Shown here: positions 1-8,559 of the stretch, one piece after another | How positions within the stretch are numbered: the first letter of the stretch is position 1 | Layout of the letters: every line of letters starts with the position of its first letter | Source: an uncultured Lachnospiraceae bacterium | GTDB taxonomy: Bacteria; Bacillota; Clostridia; Lachnospirales; Lachnospiraceae | Direction of reading: 5' to 3' | DNA length: 64,000 bases | NCBI GenBank assembly: GCA_902789175.1 | Contig: CADANF010000032.1 | Location: 1 to 64,000, forward strand | Notes under the pieces: model-generated | The model's database searches: none | Told to the model about the DNA's origin: nothing | The model's input: only the letters and a program-made list of their open reading frames with translations | Translations under genes and position numbers: made by a program

Positions 1-23
1 TTTGCCCTCCTCCTACGATATCA

Positions 24-74
24 GGAATTTACCCTTGCAAAGAATATGCCGAGCAGGGATTTACTTTTGCAAAC
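24..74. repeat. Imperfect direct repeat upstream of the first gene
   Basis: Two copies of a roughly 18-base pattern, GGAATTTACCCTTGCAAA at about 24 and GGGATTTACTTTTGCAAA at about 57. Further TTGCAAA, TTTACC and TTTACCC words follow to about 145. No open frame covers the area. It could be a binding-site array or remnant of an upstream gene; function unknown. Confidence 0.4.
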
Positions 75-191
75 TGGAACTTAGATTTCCATTTCAGCTT
101 GCAAACTTGCATCTTGCGTTTCGATTTACCGCTTATTTACCCTGATTTCAAACTAAATAATAAAAATATATCGCAATACGATAAAAAATAG

Positions 192-220
192 TTGACAAAT
201 AATAAGTGGGACTGTATACT
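192..220 (+). promoter_or_regulatory. Sigma-A type promoter of the DUF2975/XRE operon
   Basis: TTGACA at 192-197 and TATACT at 215-220 are separated by 17 bases. It lies about 115 bases before the first start codon, leaving a long leader that holds the TTGACC repeats described next. Confidence 0.75.
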
Positions 221-231
221 TCAGATATGAG

Positions 232-299
232 TTGACCAATTGACCTTATTATTGACCTGTGACCTGACATTGATCTTACCAATGAATGGTATGATTGGT
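232..299 (+). promoter_or_regulatory. TTGACC repeat array and inverted repeats in the leader
   Basis: Just after the predicted transcription start there are TTGACC at 232, 240 and 252 and GTGACC at 259. These are followed by TACCA/TGGTA (277-281 and 287-291) and ACCAAT/ATTGGT (278-283 and 294-299) inverted repeats. The placement suits operator sites for autoregulation by the XRE protein encoded downstream, but that is inference. Confidence 0.35.
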
Positions 300-336
300 T
301 TTTGAAAAGAAATTGTTATGTGAGAGGAGATTTTTA

Positions 337-849
337 ATGAAGGAACTAAAAACAAATAAATCAAAAAAGATGAGTATTTATTTAAAGCTTGTGGCGGGAA
401 TTGCTTCTTTACTTATGCTGGCGTTCTTTGTTATGTGTACTATCCAGTCAGTAAGTGACAACCTAAAAGATACAGGAAGTCAGTATTTCTTTATGCTTAC
501 TGCGGATCCAAAACTTAATTTAGGATTTATGTGGTTTACAGCAGTACTTTGTTTTTTTATTGTATTTCAGTTCTGGAAGATATCAGATCAGATTGGAAGA
601 GATAACTCATTTTCACAGGAAAATGCAGAAAGCTTTCATAGAATGACTATCAGTTCAATCATCATAATAATTCAGTATATTGTAAGAATCGTATTGTTTA
701 TAGTATTGGACAAGGTTAATATAATGTCCCTCTATCTCCGTGGAGGAATGGCGATTGCATTTCTTCTCTTTGCAATACTTACAGAAGCCCTTGCAGGACT
801 TGTTAGAAATGCATACGAGATGAAACAGGAAGCTGATCTTACAATTTAG
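337..849 (+). CDS. DUF2975-like integral membrane protein
   Basis: A 170-residue protein with about four predicted membrane segments, after a short basic N-terminus (KELKTNKSKKMS). The start at 337 is preferred over an upstream in-frame codon at 295 because GAGAGGAGA sits just before it. The gene is followed after 11 bases by a small XRE regulator. DUF2975 membrane proteins are commonly paired with YozG-type regulators, and this arrangement is the main support for the family call. The biochemical role of the family is unknown. The pair may sense the membrane or control the neighbouring DUF4173-like gene. Confidence 0.7.
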   Translation: MKELKTNKSKKMSIYLKLVAGIASLLMLAFFVMCTIQSVSDNLKDTGSQYFFMLTADPKLNLGFMWFTAVLCFFIVFQFWKISDQIGRDNSFSQENAESFHRMTISSIIIIIQYIVRIVLFIVLDKVNIMSLYLRGGMAIAFLLFAILTEALAGLVRNAYEMKQEADLTI

Positions 850-860
850 GAGGTGGGTTT

Positions 861-1073
861 ATGATCATAATAAATGTAGATGTAATGCTGGCAAAAAGAA
901 AAATGAAGGTTGGAGAATTAGCTGAAAAAGTTGGGATCACTCTTGCAAATATTTCGATTTTAAAAAATGGTAAAGCGAAGGCTATAAAGATTGAGACGCT
1001 GGATAAAATCTGCAAAGCGCTTGATTGTCAGCCAGGGGATATACTTGAATATAGACCAGATGAAGAAGCATAA
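861..1073 (+). CDS. Small XRE-family (YozG-like) transcriptional regulator
   Basis: A 70-residue protein that is almost entirely one helix-turn-helix domain: the segment around VGELAEKVGITLANISILK is the helix-turn-helix, followed by KICKALDCQPGDILEY, typical of the Cro/C1 YozG group. A strong AGGAGG site precedes the ATG. It is translated from the same message as the upstream DUF2975-like gene. It probably binds DNA as a dimer and may recognise the TTGACC repeats or the inverted repeats in the operon leader. No partner resembling a toxin is present, so a toxin-antitoxin role is not supported. Confidence 0.85.
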   Translation: MIIINVDVMLAKRKMKVGELAEKVGITLANISILKNGKAKAIKIETLDKICKALDCQPGDILEYRPDEEA

Positions 1074-1146
1074 AAAGGTGAGATAAGATGCCAGATTTTT
1101 GTTTATATTATTGCTATCTTTTTATTATAAATAAAAAAATAAAAAA

Positions 1147-1199
1147 CCGGGAAACCGGACCACATTCAAACAAAGTGGAGCAGGCCTAACCTGCTCCAC
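1147..1199. other. Tandem hairpins between operons
   Basis: A small CCGG-GAAA-CCGG hairpin (1147-1158) is followed by a perfect 10-bp stem GTGGAGCAGG/CCTGCTCCAC (1175-1184 and 1190-1199) with a five-base loop. No T-run follows on the plus strand. It may be a weak terminator or a structured leader for the following gene, which starts only 35 bases later. Confidence 0.45.
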
Positions 1200-1234
1200 A
1201 ATTAAAAGAGAATTGAATATAAGGAGCATAGATC

Positions 1235-2830
1235 ATGGAATTTGCAATGAAAAAAAGAAAGTTCCATATGATAGCGAGTATTTTAATAGCGGCGGTTTTT
1301 TCGTTTTGTCGTTATGATAAGGGAGAAGGGCTATTAATATTATTGCTTAGTATGGCACTCGTGTTTTATCTGTTTTTAACTATTAGATCCAGCATAGGAA
1401 CTATAAAGAAAGATTCGTATTTCCTACTGGGGATGATATTACTTTTAGGTTTGTCGAGTTTTATCACAGATAATAAAGATATACAGACAACTAATAATCT
1501 TGGAATATTTCTTCTTACATCTGTTACAGTTATTCATAATTATTATTTCGATAATAACTGGAGTCTTACAAAATATCTTGGAATGATAGTAAAATCATTT
1601 TTCAATATAATCCCTCTTACATTTCTTCCCGTTAAAGAATTTAGAGAATTAATAAATTATAAAAAGATAGAGCAAAATGGTGATAATGCAGCAGTTGCCA
1701 AAAAAGAAACAGGATATTATGTATTTGTTGGACTTGTGACATCTATTCCAATAGTTTTAATCCTTGTTTTTTTACTTGCATCTGCGGATGCAGTTTTTGG
1801 AAAAATAGTAAGTACCATTTTTGTAGAGATCATTGATTTTAATATAACAAATGTTTTTCAGATCGTTGTTTTATTTCTGCTGGGGTTTGTTTTATCATAT
1901 TCAGGCATCAGGGTTATGGAACAAAAACAAGTACCTGACTATGATGGGAAAAATGAATATTTTGAAGAAGTTATAGCAATAACAGTGCTTAGCGTTATCT
2001 CTATATTATATTTAGTATTTTCAGTAATACAGATCTTATATCTGTTCATTGGAGATTTCAGATTGCCAGAAGGATATACCTATGCCAAGTATGCGAGAGA
2101 GGGCTTTTTCCAGCTTTTGTTTGTCTGCCTCTTAAATCTTTTGATAGTTTTATTTGTGCTTAAACATTTTAGGCGTGGAATTATTACAAAGATACTTCTT
2201 ACAGTTATTTCAGCCTGTACCTATATAATGATCGCATCCAGTGCACTTAGAATGGGTATGTATGTATCAGAGTATAATCTTACCCGTCAAAGAGTAAAGG
2301 TGTTCTGGGCACTGGCAACATTAGCGATTATCTTTATATTTGTAGTTATCAATATCTATAAGGAAAATTTCAGATTATCAAGATGGGCTATGATAGCATT
2401 CTGCATTTGTTATCTTGTACTTTCTTTTGGAAGGATGGATGCATTTATCGCCAGATATAATCTGAGTAAGCTTACTAATGAAGAGATGGAACTATTAGAT
2501 ACTTATGGGGAAGATTATATTTACTTTGAGGAGAATTATAAAAATAGAGAAAAAGAGTATCAGATGGAACTTTGGAAGAAGATGGATTATGATCTAGACG
2601 CGATGTATGATGAGTATGCAGGATTAAAAAGTATCCGGGAGCTTGTTTTGAGCCATAGATATGAATATACACTTTCTGCAGATGCGATTCCTGCACTTGA
2701 AGATACATCCCATATATTTGTTTTAAAATATAAGGATGAGAATTTTATTAAAAAGTATGGAATATCCGATCTTAGCTTCAGGCATCTTAATCTGTCGAAG
2801 ATTATGGCAAGAAGATATATTGAAAACTAA
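1235..2830 (+). CDS. DUF4173/DUF4153-like polytopic membrane protein
   Basis: A 531-residue protein with about twelve hydrophobic segments through residue ~410 and a soluble acidic, tyrosine-rich C-terminal tail of about 120 residues. AAGGAG precedes the ATG. Proteins of the DUF4173/DUF4153 group have this layout and are often encoded beside DUF2975 and YozG-type genes, as here. No catalytic motif is evident and the molecular function of the family is unknown. The call rests on architecture and context, since no alignment was possible. Confidence 0.6.
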   Translation: MEFAMKKRKFHMIASILIAAVFSFCRYDKGEGLLILLLSMALVFYLFLTIRSSIGTIKKDSYFLLGMILLLGLSSFITDNKDIQTTNNLGIFLLTSVTVIHNYYFDNNWSLTKYLGMIVKSFFNIIPLTFLPVKEFRELINYKKIEQNGDNAAVAKKETGYYVFVGLVTSIPIVLILVFLLASADAVFGKIVSTIFVEIIDFNITNVFQIVVLFLLGFVLSYSGIRVMEQKQVPDYDGKNEYFEEVIAITVLSVISILYLVFSVIQILYLFIGDFRLPEGYTYAKYAREGFFQLLFVCLLNLLIVLFVLKHFRRGIITKILLTVISACTYIMIASSALRMGMYVSEYNLTRQRVKVFWALATLAIIFIFVVINIYKENFRLSRWAMIAFCICYLVLSFGRMDAFIARYNLSKLTNEEMELLDTYGEDYIYFEENYKNREKEYQMELWKKMDYDLDAMYDEYAGLKSIRELVLSHRYEYTLSADAIPALEDTSHIFVLKYKDENFIKKYGISDLSFRHLNLSKIMARRYIEN

Positions 2831-2862
2831 TATGTAAAAATCTAACAGTGGATTTATAATAA

Positions 2863-2930
2863 AAACGTACCAGGTATATTTTTTATGGTTATGGCGTGAG
2901 CCGGGCCAAAGAAATATACCTGGTACGTTT
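2863..2930. terminator. 18-bp perfect inverted repeat, probable transcription terminator
   Basis: AAACGTACCAGGTATATT (2863-2880) pairs exactly with its complement at 2913-2930 around a 32-base loop. It lies just after the DUF4173-like gene. The stem is unusually long and no clear T-run follows on either side, so it could be a non-canonical terminator or a mobile hairpin rather than a standard intrinsic terminator. Confidence 0.45.
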
Positions 2931-3067
2931 ATATGAATTTACGTCGGGATTCACGTTAGTTCTTTTTGCTTTGCCTTGTTTAAATTTAAGTCAAATGATA
3001 TGATTATTCTATGTTTTTTGATGAATAGTAAATACTAAATGAAGTTTAACGATTATAGGGGGTAAAT

Positions 3068-4279
3068 ATGAATGAATCCATAAATAATAAGCCCTTAACA
3101 GGATATCGTTTAAAGATATTATCTATCGGGGCATTTTTACTAATCTTATTTTTCCTGTCAGTAGCAGTGTGTTCAGCTGTCCTTATTAAAAAAATCGTAG
3201 AAAATGGTTTTGCGGATACATTTAAAAGTGAATGGCCGCTCCTTACAGCTTTAATTATTATTGAAGCTCTTATCTTCTGGGCAGGTATCATTATGGTATA
3301 TACCACATCAGTGCAGCTGGGAGTAAAACTTCGCCTTATTGGAGTACTTTGCGGCTGGATCCCCATTGTACATCTTTTTGTATTATTTAAGATAATCAAA
3401 GTTACAACAGCAGAAGCTCATTTTGAAAAGAAAAAACTTAAACTTAATGAAAAAAGAAAACTTCAGCAGATCTGTAAAACAAGATATCCAATTTTAATGG
3501 TTCATGGAGTTTTCTTCAGAGATTTTAAGTATTTTAATTACTGGGGCAGGATCCCGGATGAGCTGGAAAAAAATGGAGCACGCGTGTTTTATGGAAATCA
3601 TCAGTCAGCAGCTTCAGTTGTTAACAGTGCAAAGGAACTTGCGGCAAGGATAAATGAAATCGTGGATTCTACTGGATGCGGCAGGGTTAATATCATAGCT
3701 CATTCCAAAGGAGGCTTAGATATTAAGACTGCGGTAAGTTGCCTTGGCATAGCAGATAAGGTAGCATCGATAATAACAGTAAATACTCCACATCGAGGCT
3801 GTGAATTTGCTGAATATTTATTAAATAAAGCACCAGCAGGTTTTAAAGAGAAAGTTGCAAACAGTTATAACAGTGCTCTCCGTAAATTAGGAGATACAAA
3901 TCCGGATTTTATTGCAGCTGTTACAGATCTTACAGCATCAGGTTGTAAAAAAATCTGGGATATGACAGCAGGCTTTGATTTTAAAGGGCATGGAATTTAT
4001 ACAAAGAGTATAGGTTCATGTATGAAACAGGCAGGAAGCGGTGCATTTCCACTTAATATGAGTTATATGTTCGTAAAATTACTTGACGGAAGAAATGATG
4101 GTTTAGTTGGGGAAAAATCATTCCCATGGGGAGATGAATATATCTTCCTTGAAAATAAAAAGAAGAGGGGAATATCTCATGGAGATATGATCGACCTTAA
4201 TAGAGAAAATATCCCGGGTTTTGATGTAAGGGAATTTTTTATTGATATAGTTGCAGACCTGAAAAATAAAGGATTATAA
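3068..4279 (+). CDS. Membrane-anchored alpha/beta hydrolase, lipase-like
   Basis: A 403-residue protein with three N-terminal membrane segments (about residues 15-42, 57-80 and 88-110) followed by a cytosolic or extracellular alpha/beta-hydrolase domain. YPILMVHG (140-147) is the oxyanion-hole strand. The nucleophile elbow reads AHSKGG, giving Ser213 in A-x-S-x-G instead of the usual G-x-S-x-G. VNTPHRG around 238-244 is typical of bacterial triacylglycerol lipases and PGAP1-like hydrolases. The catalytic Asp is likely in LLDGRNDGLV and the His in GISHGDM. The substrate is unknown. GGGGG-type Shine-Dalgarno bases lie before the ATG. Confidence 0.75.
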   Translation: MNESINNKPLTGYRLKILSIGAFLLILFFLSVAVCSAVLIKKIVENGFADTFKSEWPLLTALIIIEALIFWAGIIMVYTTSVQLGVKLRLIGVLCGWIPIVHLFVLFKIIKVTTAEAHFEKKKLKLNEKRKLQQICKTRYPILMVHGVFFRDFKYFNYWGRIPDELEKNGARVFYGNHQSAASVVNSAKELAARINEIVDSTGCGRVNIIAHSKGGLDIKTAVSCLGIADKVASIITVNTPHRGCEFAEYLLNKAPAGFKEKVANSYNSALRKLGDTNPDFIAAVTDLTASGCKKIWDMTAGFDFKGHGIYTKSIGSCMKQAGSGAFPLNMSYMFVKLLDGRNDGLVGEKSFPWGDEYIFLENKKKRGISHGDMIDLNRENIPGFDVREFFIDIVADLKNKGL

Positions 4280-4344
4280 GATATAAGTCAGGTTGAGGTG
4301 ACAATGAAAAGGAAAATCAGTGAGTGGTAATATACGAGGTAAAA

Positions 4345-5037
4345 ATGTGCAGGGTTCTTATTGTAGAAGATGATAAAGAAATAAGGGAATTACTTGGAAA
4401 ATTTCTGTCGCAAAATGGCTTTTTGATCAAAGAAGCAAGAGATGGTTCTATTGCATCAAGATTAATGGCCCAAGAAACATATGACGTAATACTTATGGAT
4501 ATGATGCTTCCATTTAAGTCAGGGGATGAGTTGATAAAAGAGATTCGTTCTTCTAAAGATGTAGAAAAAAGCAGAACTCCGGTTATTGTTATATCTGCTA
4601 AAACAAAGATAGAAACAAGGATTGAAGTCCTTCGCATGGGAGCAGATGATTATATCCTTAAACCATTTGACTTAAATGAAGTGTTAGCCCGTATTGAAGT
4701 TGTCTTAAGAAGAGTAAGAGAAAGTAAGAATGAGAAAGATGATCTTACATTTAAAAGTCTTAGAGTAAGTCAGAAGAATAATACTGTCAGCTGTAATGAT
4801 AAAGAACTTAGCCTTACTTCAAAAGAAAGGCAGCTTCTTATCTTATTTATGAAGAATCCTAAAAAGACTTTCTCAAAGGCAAATCTTTATGAAACTGTCT
4901 GGGAAGACGATTACATTTATGAGGATAATACCATAAATGTTCATATCAGTAACCTTAGGGCAAAATTAAAAAAGGCGGCAGGAGAAGATATAATAGAAAC
5001 GGTCTGGGGGATAGGATACAGATTAAAGCAGAATTGA
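4345..5037 (+). CDS. OmpR/PhoB-family response regulator
   Basis: A 230-residue two-domain regulator. The receiver domain starts MCRVLIVEDDKEIRE, with phospho-acceptor Asp52 in ILMDMMLP and the conserved KPFD lysine. The C-terminal winged helix carries LTSKERQLLILF and ends WGIGYRLK, as in the VanR/PhoB group. ATG at 4345 with GAGGT before it is preferred to the upstream GTG at 4324. The cognate kinase is probably the one at 6537, but 1.5 kb of truncated acyltransferase genes now lies between them. It likely controls the ABC exporter at 7640-10154. Confidence 0.9.
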   Translation: MCRVLIVEDDKEIRELLGKFLSQNGFLIKEARDGSIASRLMAQETYDVILMDMMLPFKSGDELIKEIRSSKDVEKSRTPVIVISAKTKIETRIEVLRMGADDYILKPFDLNEVLARIEVVLRRVRESKNEKDDLTFKSLRVSQKNNTVSCNDKELSLTSKERQLLILFMKNPKKTFSKANLYETVWEDDYIYEDNTINVHISNLRAKLKKAAGEDIIETVWGIGYRLKQN

Positions 5038-5680
5038 AATATTGCGATCAGGATAATGGAATTTCAAACTATTTCCTATTGGCAGCGAGTATATTATTCT
5101 ATGCCTGGGGAGAACCCAAACTGGTATTTTTAATGATCTTTTCTATTCTGGTCAATTATTGTGTTGGAGTTGCTTTGGATAAAGCAAAAGGAAAATGGCG
5201 TAAGGTATTTCTGGCTCTTGGAATCCTGTTGGATCTTTCAATTCTGGGATACTACAAATATGAAGCATTTTTTGCCAGAATAGTAAATAAGATGTTCCAT
5301 GCCCAATTGATCCCGGTGCTTAATATAGCTCTTCCAATAGGAATATCATTTTTTACATTCCAGGCGATTTCTTATATTGTTGATGTATATAGAGGAGATA
5401 CAGAGGCGTCAAAGAGTATCGTAAATGTGGCACTCTATATTTCATTTTTCCCTCAGCTTATAGCGGGGCCTATTGTAAAATATAAGGATATAAATGAGCA
5501 GATTAAAAAGAGATCGATCAATTGGATCGATGTTTCGGATGGATTTAAGAGATTTATATACGGCCTTTCTAAAAAAGTGCTTATTTCAAACGCATTAGGG
5601 CTTTGCGTTGATACAATATACTCTTTTAAGATAGAAACTGTGGACTGTCGTGCAGCATGGATAGCGGCATTAGCATATAA
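5038..5680 (+). pseudogene. Truncated MBOAT (AlgI/DltB-like) O-acyltransferase fragment
   Basis: The translation contains ASILFYAWGEPKLV, PIGISFFTFQAISYIVDVYRG and FFPQLIAGPIVKY, which are diagnostic of AlgI-type membrane-bound O-acyltransferases. It has no proper start: the reading frame emerges directly from the end of the response regulator and the usual first ~30 residues are missing. It breaks off after AAWIAALAY, where the family continues into the region containing the catalytic histidine. Only about 215 of the usual 450-500 residues remain, so it should be inactive. The downstream break joins a DHHW-type gene out of frame. Confidence 0.8.
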
Positions 5681-6507
5681 TTGGAAAAGATAACTGGTTG
5701 TTTTATAAAACCAAAAAAGAAGATAATCCAATTGCAGACTACAGAGGACAGAATCTTTATAGTGATGAAGAGTTAAAAAAGATAGCGGATAACTGTATCA
5801 AACAAAGAGATTATGTTGAGGATCATGGCGGAGAATTTGTAATTTTCATAGCGCCTAATAAGGAGAGGGTATATTCGGAATATATGCCTGACTTTTATGG
5901 AAAACCTGCTGAAAATTACAGGGTTAAGCAGGTATATGATTACCTGAAGGAAAATACTGATATTAGGATTGTTTACCCATATCAGGAATTGATGGAAGCA
6001 AAAGAAAAAACAGGGTATTATCTTTATTACAAGACGGATACTCATTGGAACTCTGTTGGTGCATATATAGGTTCTGTTGCGCTATTAAAAGAACTGGGGA
6101 TTGAAATGCCTTCTGTTTATGGTGATGAGATAAATATAGAGGCGTGTAATAATACAGCGGGAGACCTGGCCAATATGTTAAATCTCAGAGAACAGCTTGC
6201 TGATATAGATGGAGTCTATAAGGTATCCGGGTACGATGAACATAATACGGAAAATGTAGAATATGATTATACGGGAATGATCAGTTATCATTCTGAAAAC
6301 GCAGATACCAGAAGAATACTGATCCTCAGAGATTCTTTCTGTGTTGGTATGGCACCCTATATCGGAAGTCAGTTTAATGACAGCTATATGTTCCATAGAA
6401 ATTATTATACGTATCAGCAATATCTTGATGCGGATCCGGATATTGTGGTTTTTCAGGTGGTTGAACGTTACGTAGATTCCCTTGGGACTTTTTCAATAGA
6501 AAAATAA
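5681..6507 (+). pseudogene. 5'-truncated DHHW/AlgX-like SGNH acetyltransferase
   Basis: The frame resumes as GKDNWLFYK at 5683, an internal motif of the DHHW/AlgX-like family, so the N-terminal signal-anchor portion is missing. The remaining ~270 residues keep DTHWNSVGAY (the D-x-H-W catalytic motif) and ILRDSF with the serine. The first possible start is TTG at 5698 with only a poor GGAAAAG site. Such proteins acetylate extracellular polysaccharides using acetyl groups delivered by an MBOAT partner, whose fragment is directly upstream. Without export signal and partner it is probably non-functional. The two fragments look like the ends of a larger internal deletion. Confidence 0.75.
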
Positions 6508-6536
6508 GTCATGGGGTATGATCACGGGGGGCATGG

Positions 6537-7493
6537 ATGAATATTGAAATCTGTTTTATCGTAGTTTTAAGTCTATGTTGTTTGTTCTCACTAAGAAGGT
6601 GGATCCTTCTAAGGATAAGTATTAAAGAAATTACCAATGAACTGAGAAAGACAAGAAATCCAGGATATGACAGACAGTTAAGGGTAGATCTTTCTGATAA
6701 GAATTTAAATGAACTGGCTAAAGAGATAAATGATAATCTTTCCTTTCAAAAAAAGATCAAATTAGAAACGGAAAGAAGAAGCAAGATTTTAGAGCAGTCT
6801 GTTTCTGATACATGTCACGATCTTCGCACGCCGCTTACGGTAATAAAGGGGAATCTTCAGCTGCTGGAAAATGAGGTCAGTTCAACAGAAGGAAAGAAGT
6901 ACCTTCAGATAAGTAATAATAAGGCGGATGCCTTAAAGGTTATGGTAGATGAATTCTTTGAATTATCTGTTCTTGAAAGTGACAGTAAGCCTGTGGAATT
7001 AGAAAAGATAGATGTGACAGCATTTTTAACAGATTTTATCATAGAAAATGAATCTATCATCCGAAAGAAAAAAATAAATCCTGAAATATCATTTCCTGAT
7101 AAGGCGGTAAATATAAGGGCCAGTGGTGAATTGCTCAGCAGAGTGTTCAGCAATCTTATCAGTAATATTATGAAATATGCTGTGGATGGTTTTATTCTAA
7201 AGGTATATCCTGATCCGGTAACATATAAGAATGAACAGCCATATATGTTGGCTTCGGATGGGGAATGCAATATGTATCATATAAGACTGGGAAATAGAGT
7301 TAAAGATCCGGAACTTATTGATATTCAGCATATATTTGAAAGAAGCTACAGAGCAGATAAGGCTAGAACTGACGGTAGTGCAGGATTAGGACTTTATATT
7401 GCAAAACTCCTATGTGAAAAGCAGAAGGCAGATGTTAAAGCTACATTAGAAGATGATTTTATATATTTTGACCTTTATTTTTTACAGGATTAA
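6537..7493 (+). CDS. Sensor histidine kinase (CprK-like, short sensor)
   Basis: A 318-residue kinase with a single hydrophobic N-terminal segment (about residues 3-27) and no extracellular domain. A HAMP-like linker containing DLSDKNLNELAKEIN precedes the H-box SDTCHDLRTP (His94). The N-box NLISNIMKYA and G-box DGSAGLGLYIAK are present. This layout matches kinases that control LanFEG/CprABC-type peptide exporters in Clostridia, which fits the ABC genes just downstream. GGGGGG lies before the ATG. It probably phosphorylates the regulator at 4345. Confidence 0.88.
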   Translation: MNIEICFIVVLSLCCLFSLRRWILLRISIKEITNELRKTRNPGYDRQLRVDLSDKNLNELAKEINDNLSFQKKIKLETERRSKILEQSVSDTCHDLRTPLTVIKGNLQLLENEVSSTEGKKYLQISNNKADALKVMVDEFFELSVLESDSKPVELEKIDVTAFLTDFIIENESIIRKKKINPEISFPDKAVNIRASGELLSRVFSNLISNIMKYAVDGFILKVYPDPVTYKNEQPYMLASDGECNMYHIRLGNRVKDPELIDIQHIFERSYRADKARTDGSAGLGLYIAKLLCEKQKADVKATLEDDFIYFDLYFLQD

Positions 7494-7536
7494 AAAAACC
7501 TCTTTACTGAAGTAAACAGTGAAGGGGTTTTTTTTG
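7492..7536 (+). terminator. Intrinsic terminator after the histidine kinase
   Basis: An A-rich stem ending in CTTTACTG pairs with CAGTGAAGGGG and runs into eight T residues. It separates the kinase from the ABC exporter genes. Confidence 0.85.
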
Positions 7537-7639
7537 AGTTTTTTAAATTATTTAAGAATTTCTTTATATTTATCTTTTATCATGATCATTGTAAAGAAAG
7601 TATGAGTTTATTTAGATACCCAGAAAAAAGGAGAAAAAT

Positions 7640-8554
7640 ATGTCGGAAAGCATTGTAAGAGTTAATGATCTGACAAAGCAATATAAAAAACAACTTGCTT
7701 TAGATCATGTAAGTTTTGAAATAAAAAAAGGTTCTATAGTAGGCCTTATCGGTCCAAATGGAGCCGGCAAGACTACCATAATGAAAATACTTGGAGGGCT
7801 GGCTTATCCTACTGATGGAAGCATAGAAATGTATGGTGAGAGCAGTGAAAAAGGTCTTAATCATGCCAGAACAAGAATGAGCTTTATGATAGAGACTCCT
7901 TATGAAAAAGAGAAGATGACAGCGAGAGAGAATCTGGAAAAACAGAGACTTCAGAAAGGCATCCCTGATAAGCAGAGGATTGATGAAGTGTTAAAGCAGG
8001 TTAACCTTCTTAATACTGGTAAGAAGGTAGTGAAGAATTTTTCGCTTGGTATGAGACAGAGACTGGGACTTGCAAATGCACTTCTTGGAAAACCAGAATT
8101 TATGGTGCTTGATGAGCCGATTAATGGTCTTGATCCGGAAGGTATAGTTGAGATGAGAGAACTCTTTAAGAAGATAAATAAAGAAGATGGTGTAACACTT
8201 GTAATTTCCTCTCATATATTAAGTGAACTTTCACTTCTCTGTACGGATTACATTTTTATAAATAAGGGCAAGATAAAAGGAATATTTACTGCTGATGAAC
8301 TTAGGGCTCAGTGCAGTGAATATATTGAGATTGATACAGATAATAATGAAAAGGCCTGTACAATTCTTACTGAAAAATGCGCTATAAAAAATCTGGATGT
8401 GCAGGAATCAGGAAAGATAAGGATCTATGACGGCTTAGAGGATATAAGGAACATTTCCCTTAGTCTATATAAGGACAATGTGATTCCGGTTGAAATATCA
8501 AGAAATGAAATCAACCTGGAAGATTACTATATGCGTAAGGTACAAGAGGAGTGA
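7640..8554 (+). CDS. ABC transporter ATP-binding protein, BcrA/LanF type
   Basis: A 304-residue ATPase with Walker A GPNGAGKTT, signature FSLGMRQRLGLA, Walker B FMVLDEPINGLDP and the switch histidine in ISSHILSEL. The ~90-residue C-terminal extension is typical of BcrA/LanF/CprA subunits that export or expel peptide antibiotics such as bacitracin and lantibiotics. AAAAGGAGAAAA precedes the ATG. It is followed by two ABC-2 type permeases that overlap or nearly touch, forming a three-gene exporter. Regulation by the upstream two-component system is inferred. Confidence 0.88.
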   Translation: MSESIVRVNDLTKQYKKQLALDHVSFEIKKGSIVGLIGPNGAGKTTIMKILGGLAYPTDGSIEMYGESSEKGLNHARTRMSFMIETPYEKEKMTARENLEKQRLQKGIPDKQRIDEVLKQVNLLNTGKKVVKNFSLGMRQRLGLANALLGKPEFMVLDEPINGLDPEGIVEMRELFKKINKEDGVTLVISSHILSELSLLCTDYIFINKGKIKGIFTADELRAQCSEYIEIDTDNNEKACTILTEKCAIKNLDVQESGKIRIYDGLEDIRNISLSLYKDNVIPVEISRNEINLEDYYMRKVQEE

Positions 8555-8559
8555 TGCTT

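Noticed and set aside
861-1073. Small XRE protein considered as the antitoxin of a toxin-antitoxin pair
   Set aside because: Its neighbour is a multi-span DUF2975-like membrane protein and no toxin-like fold or motif is present.
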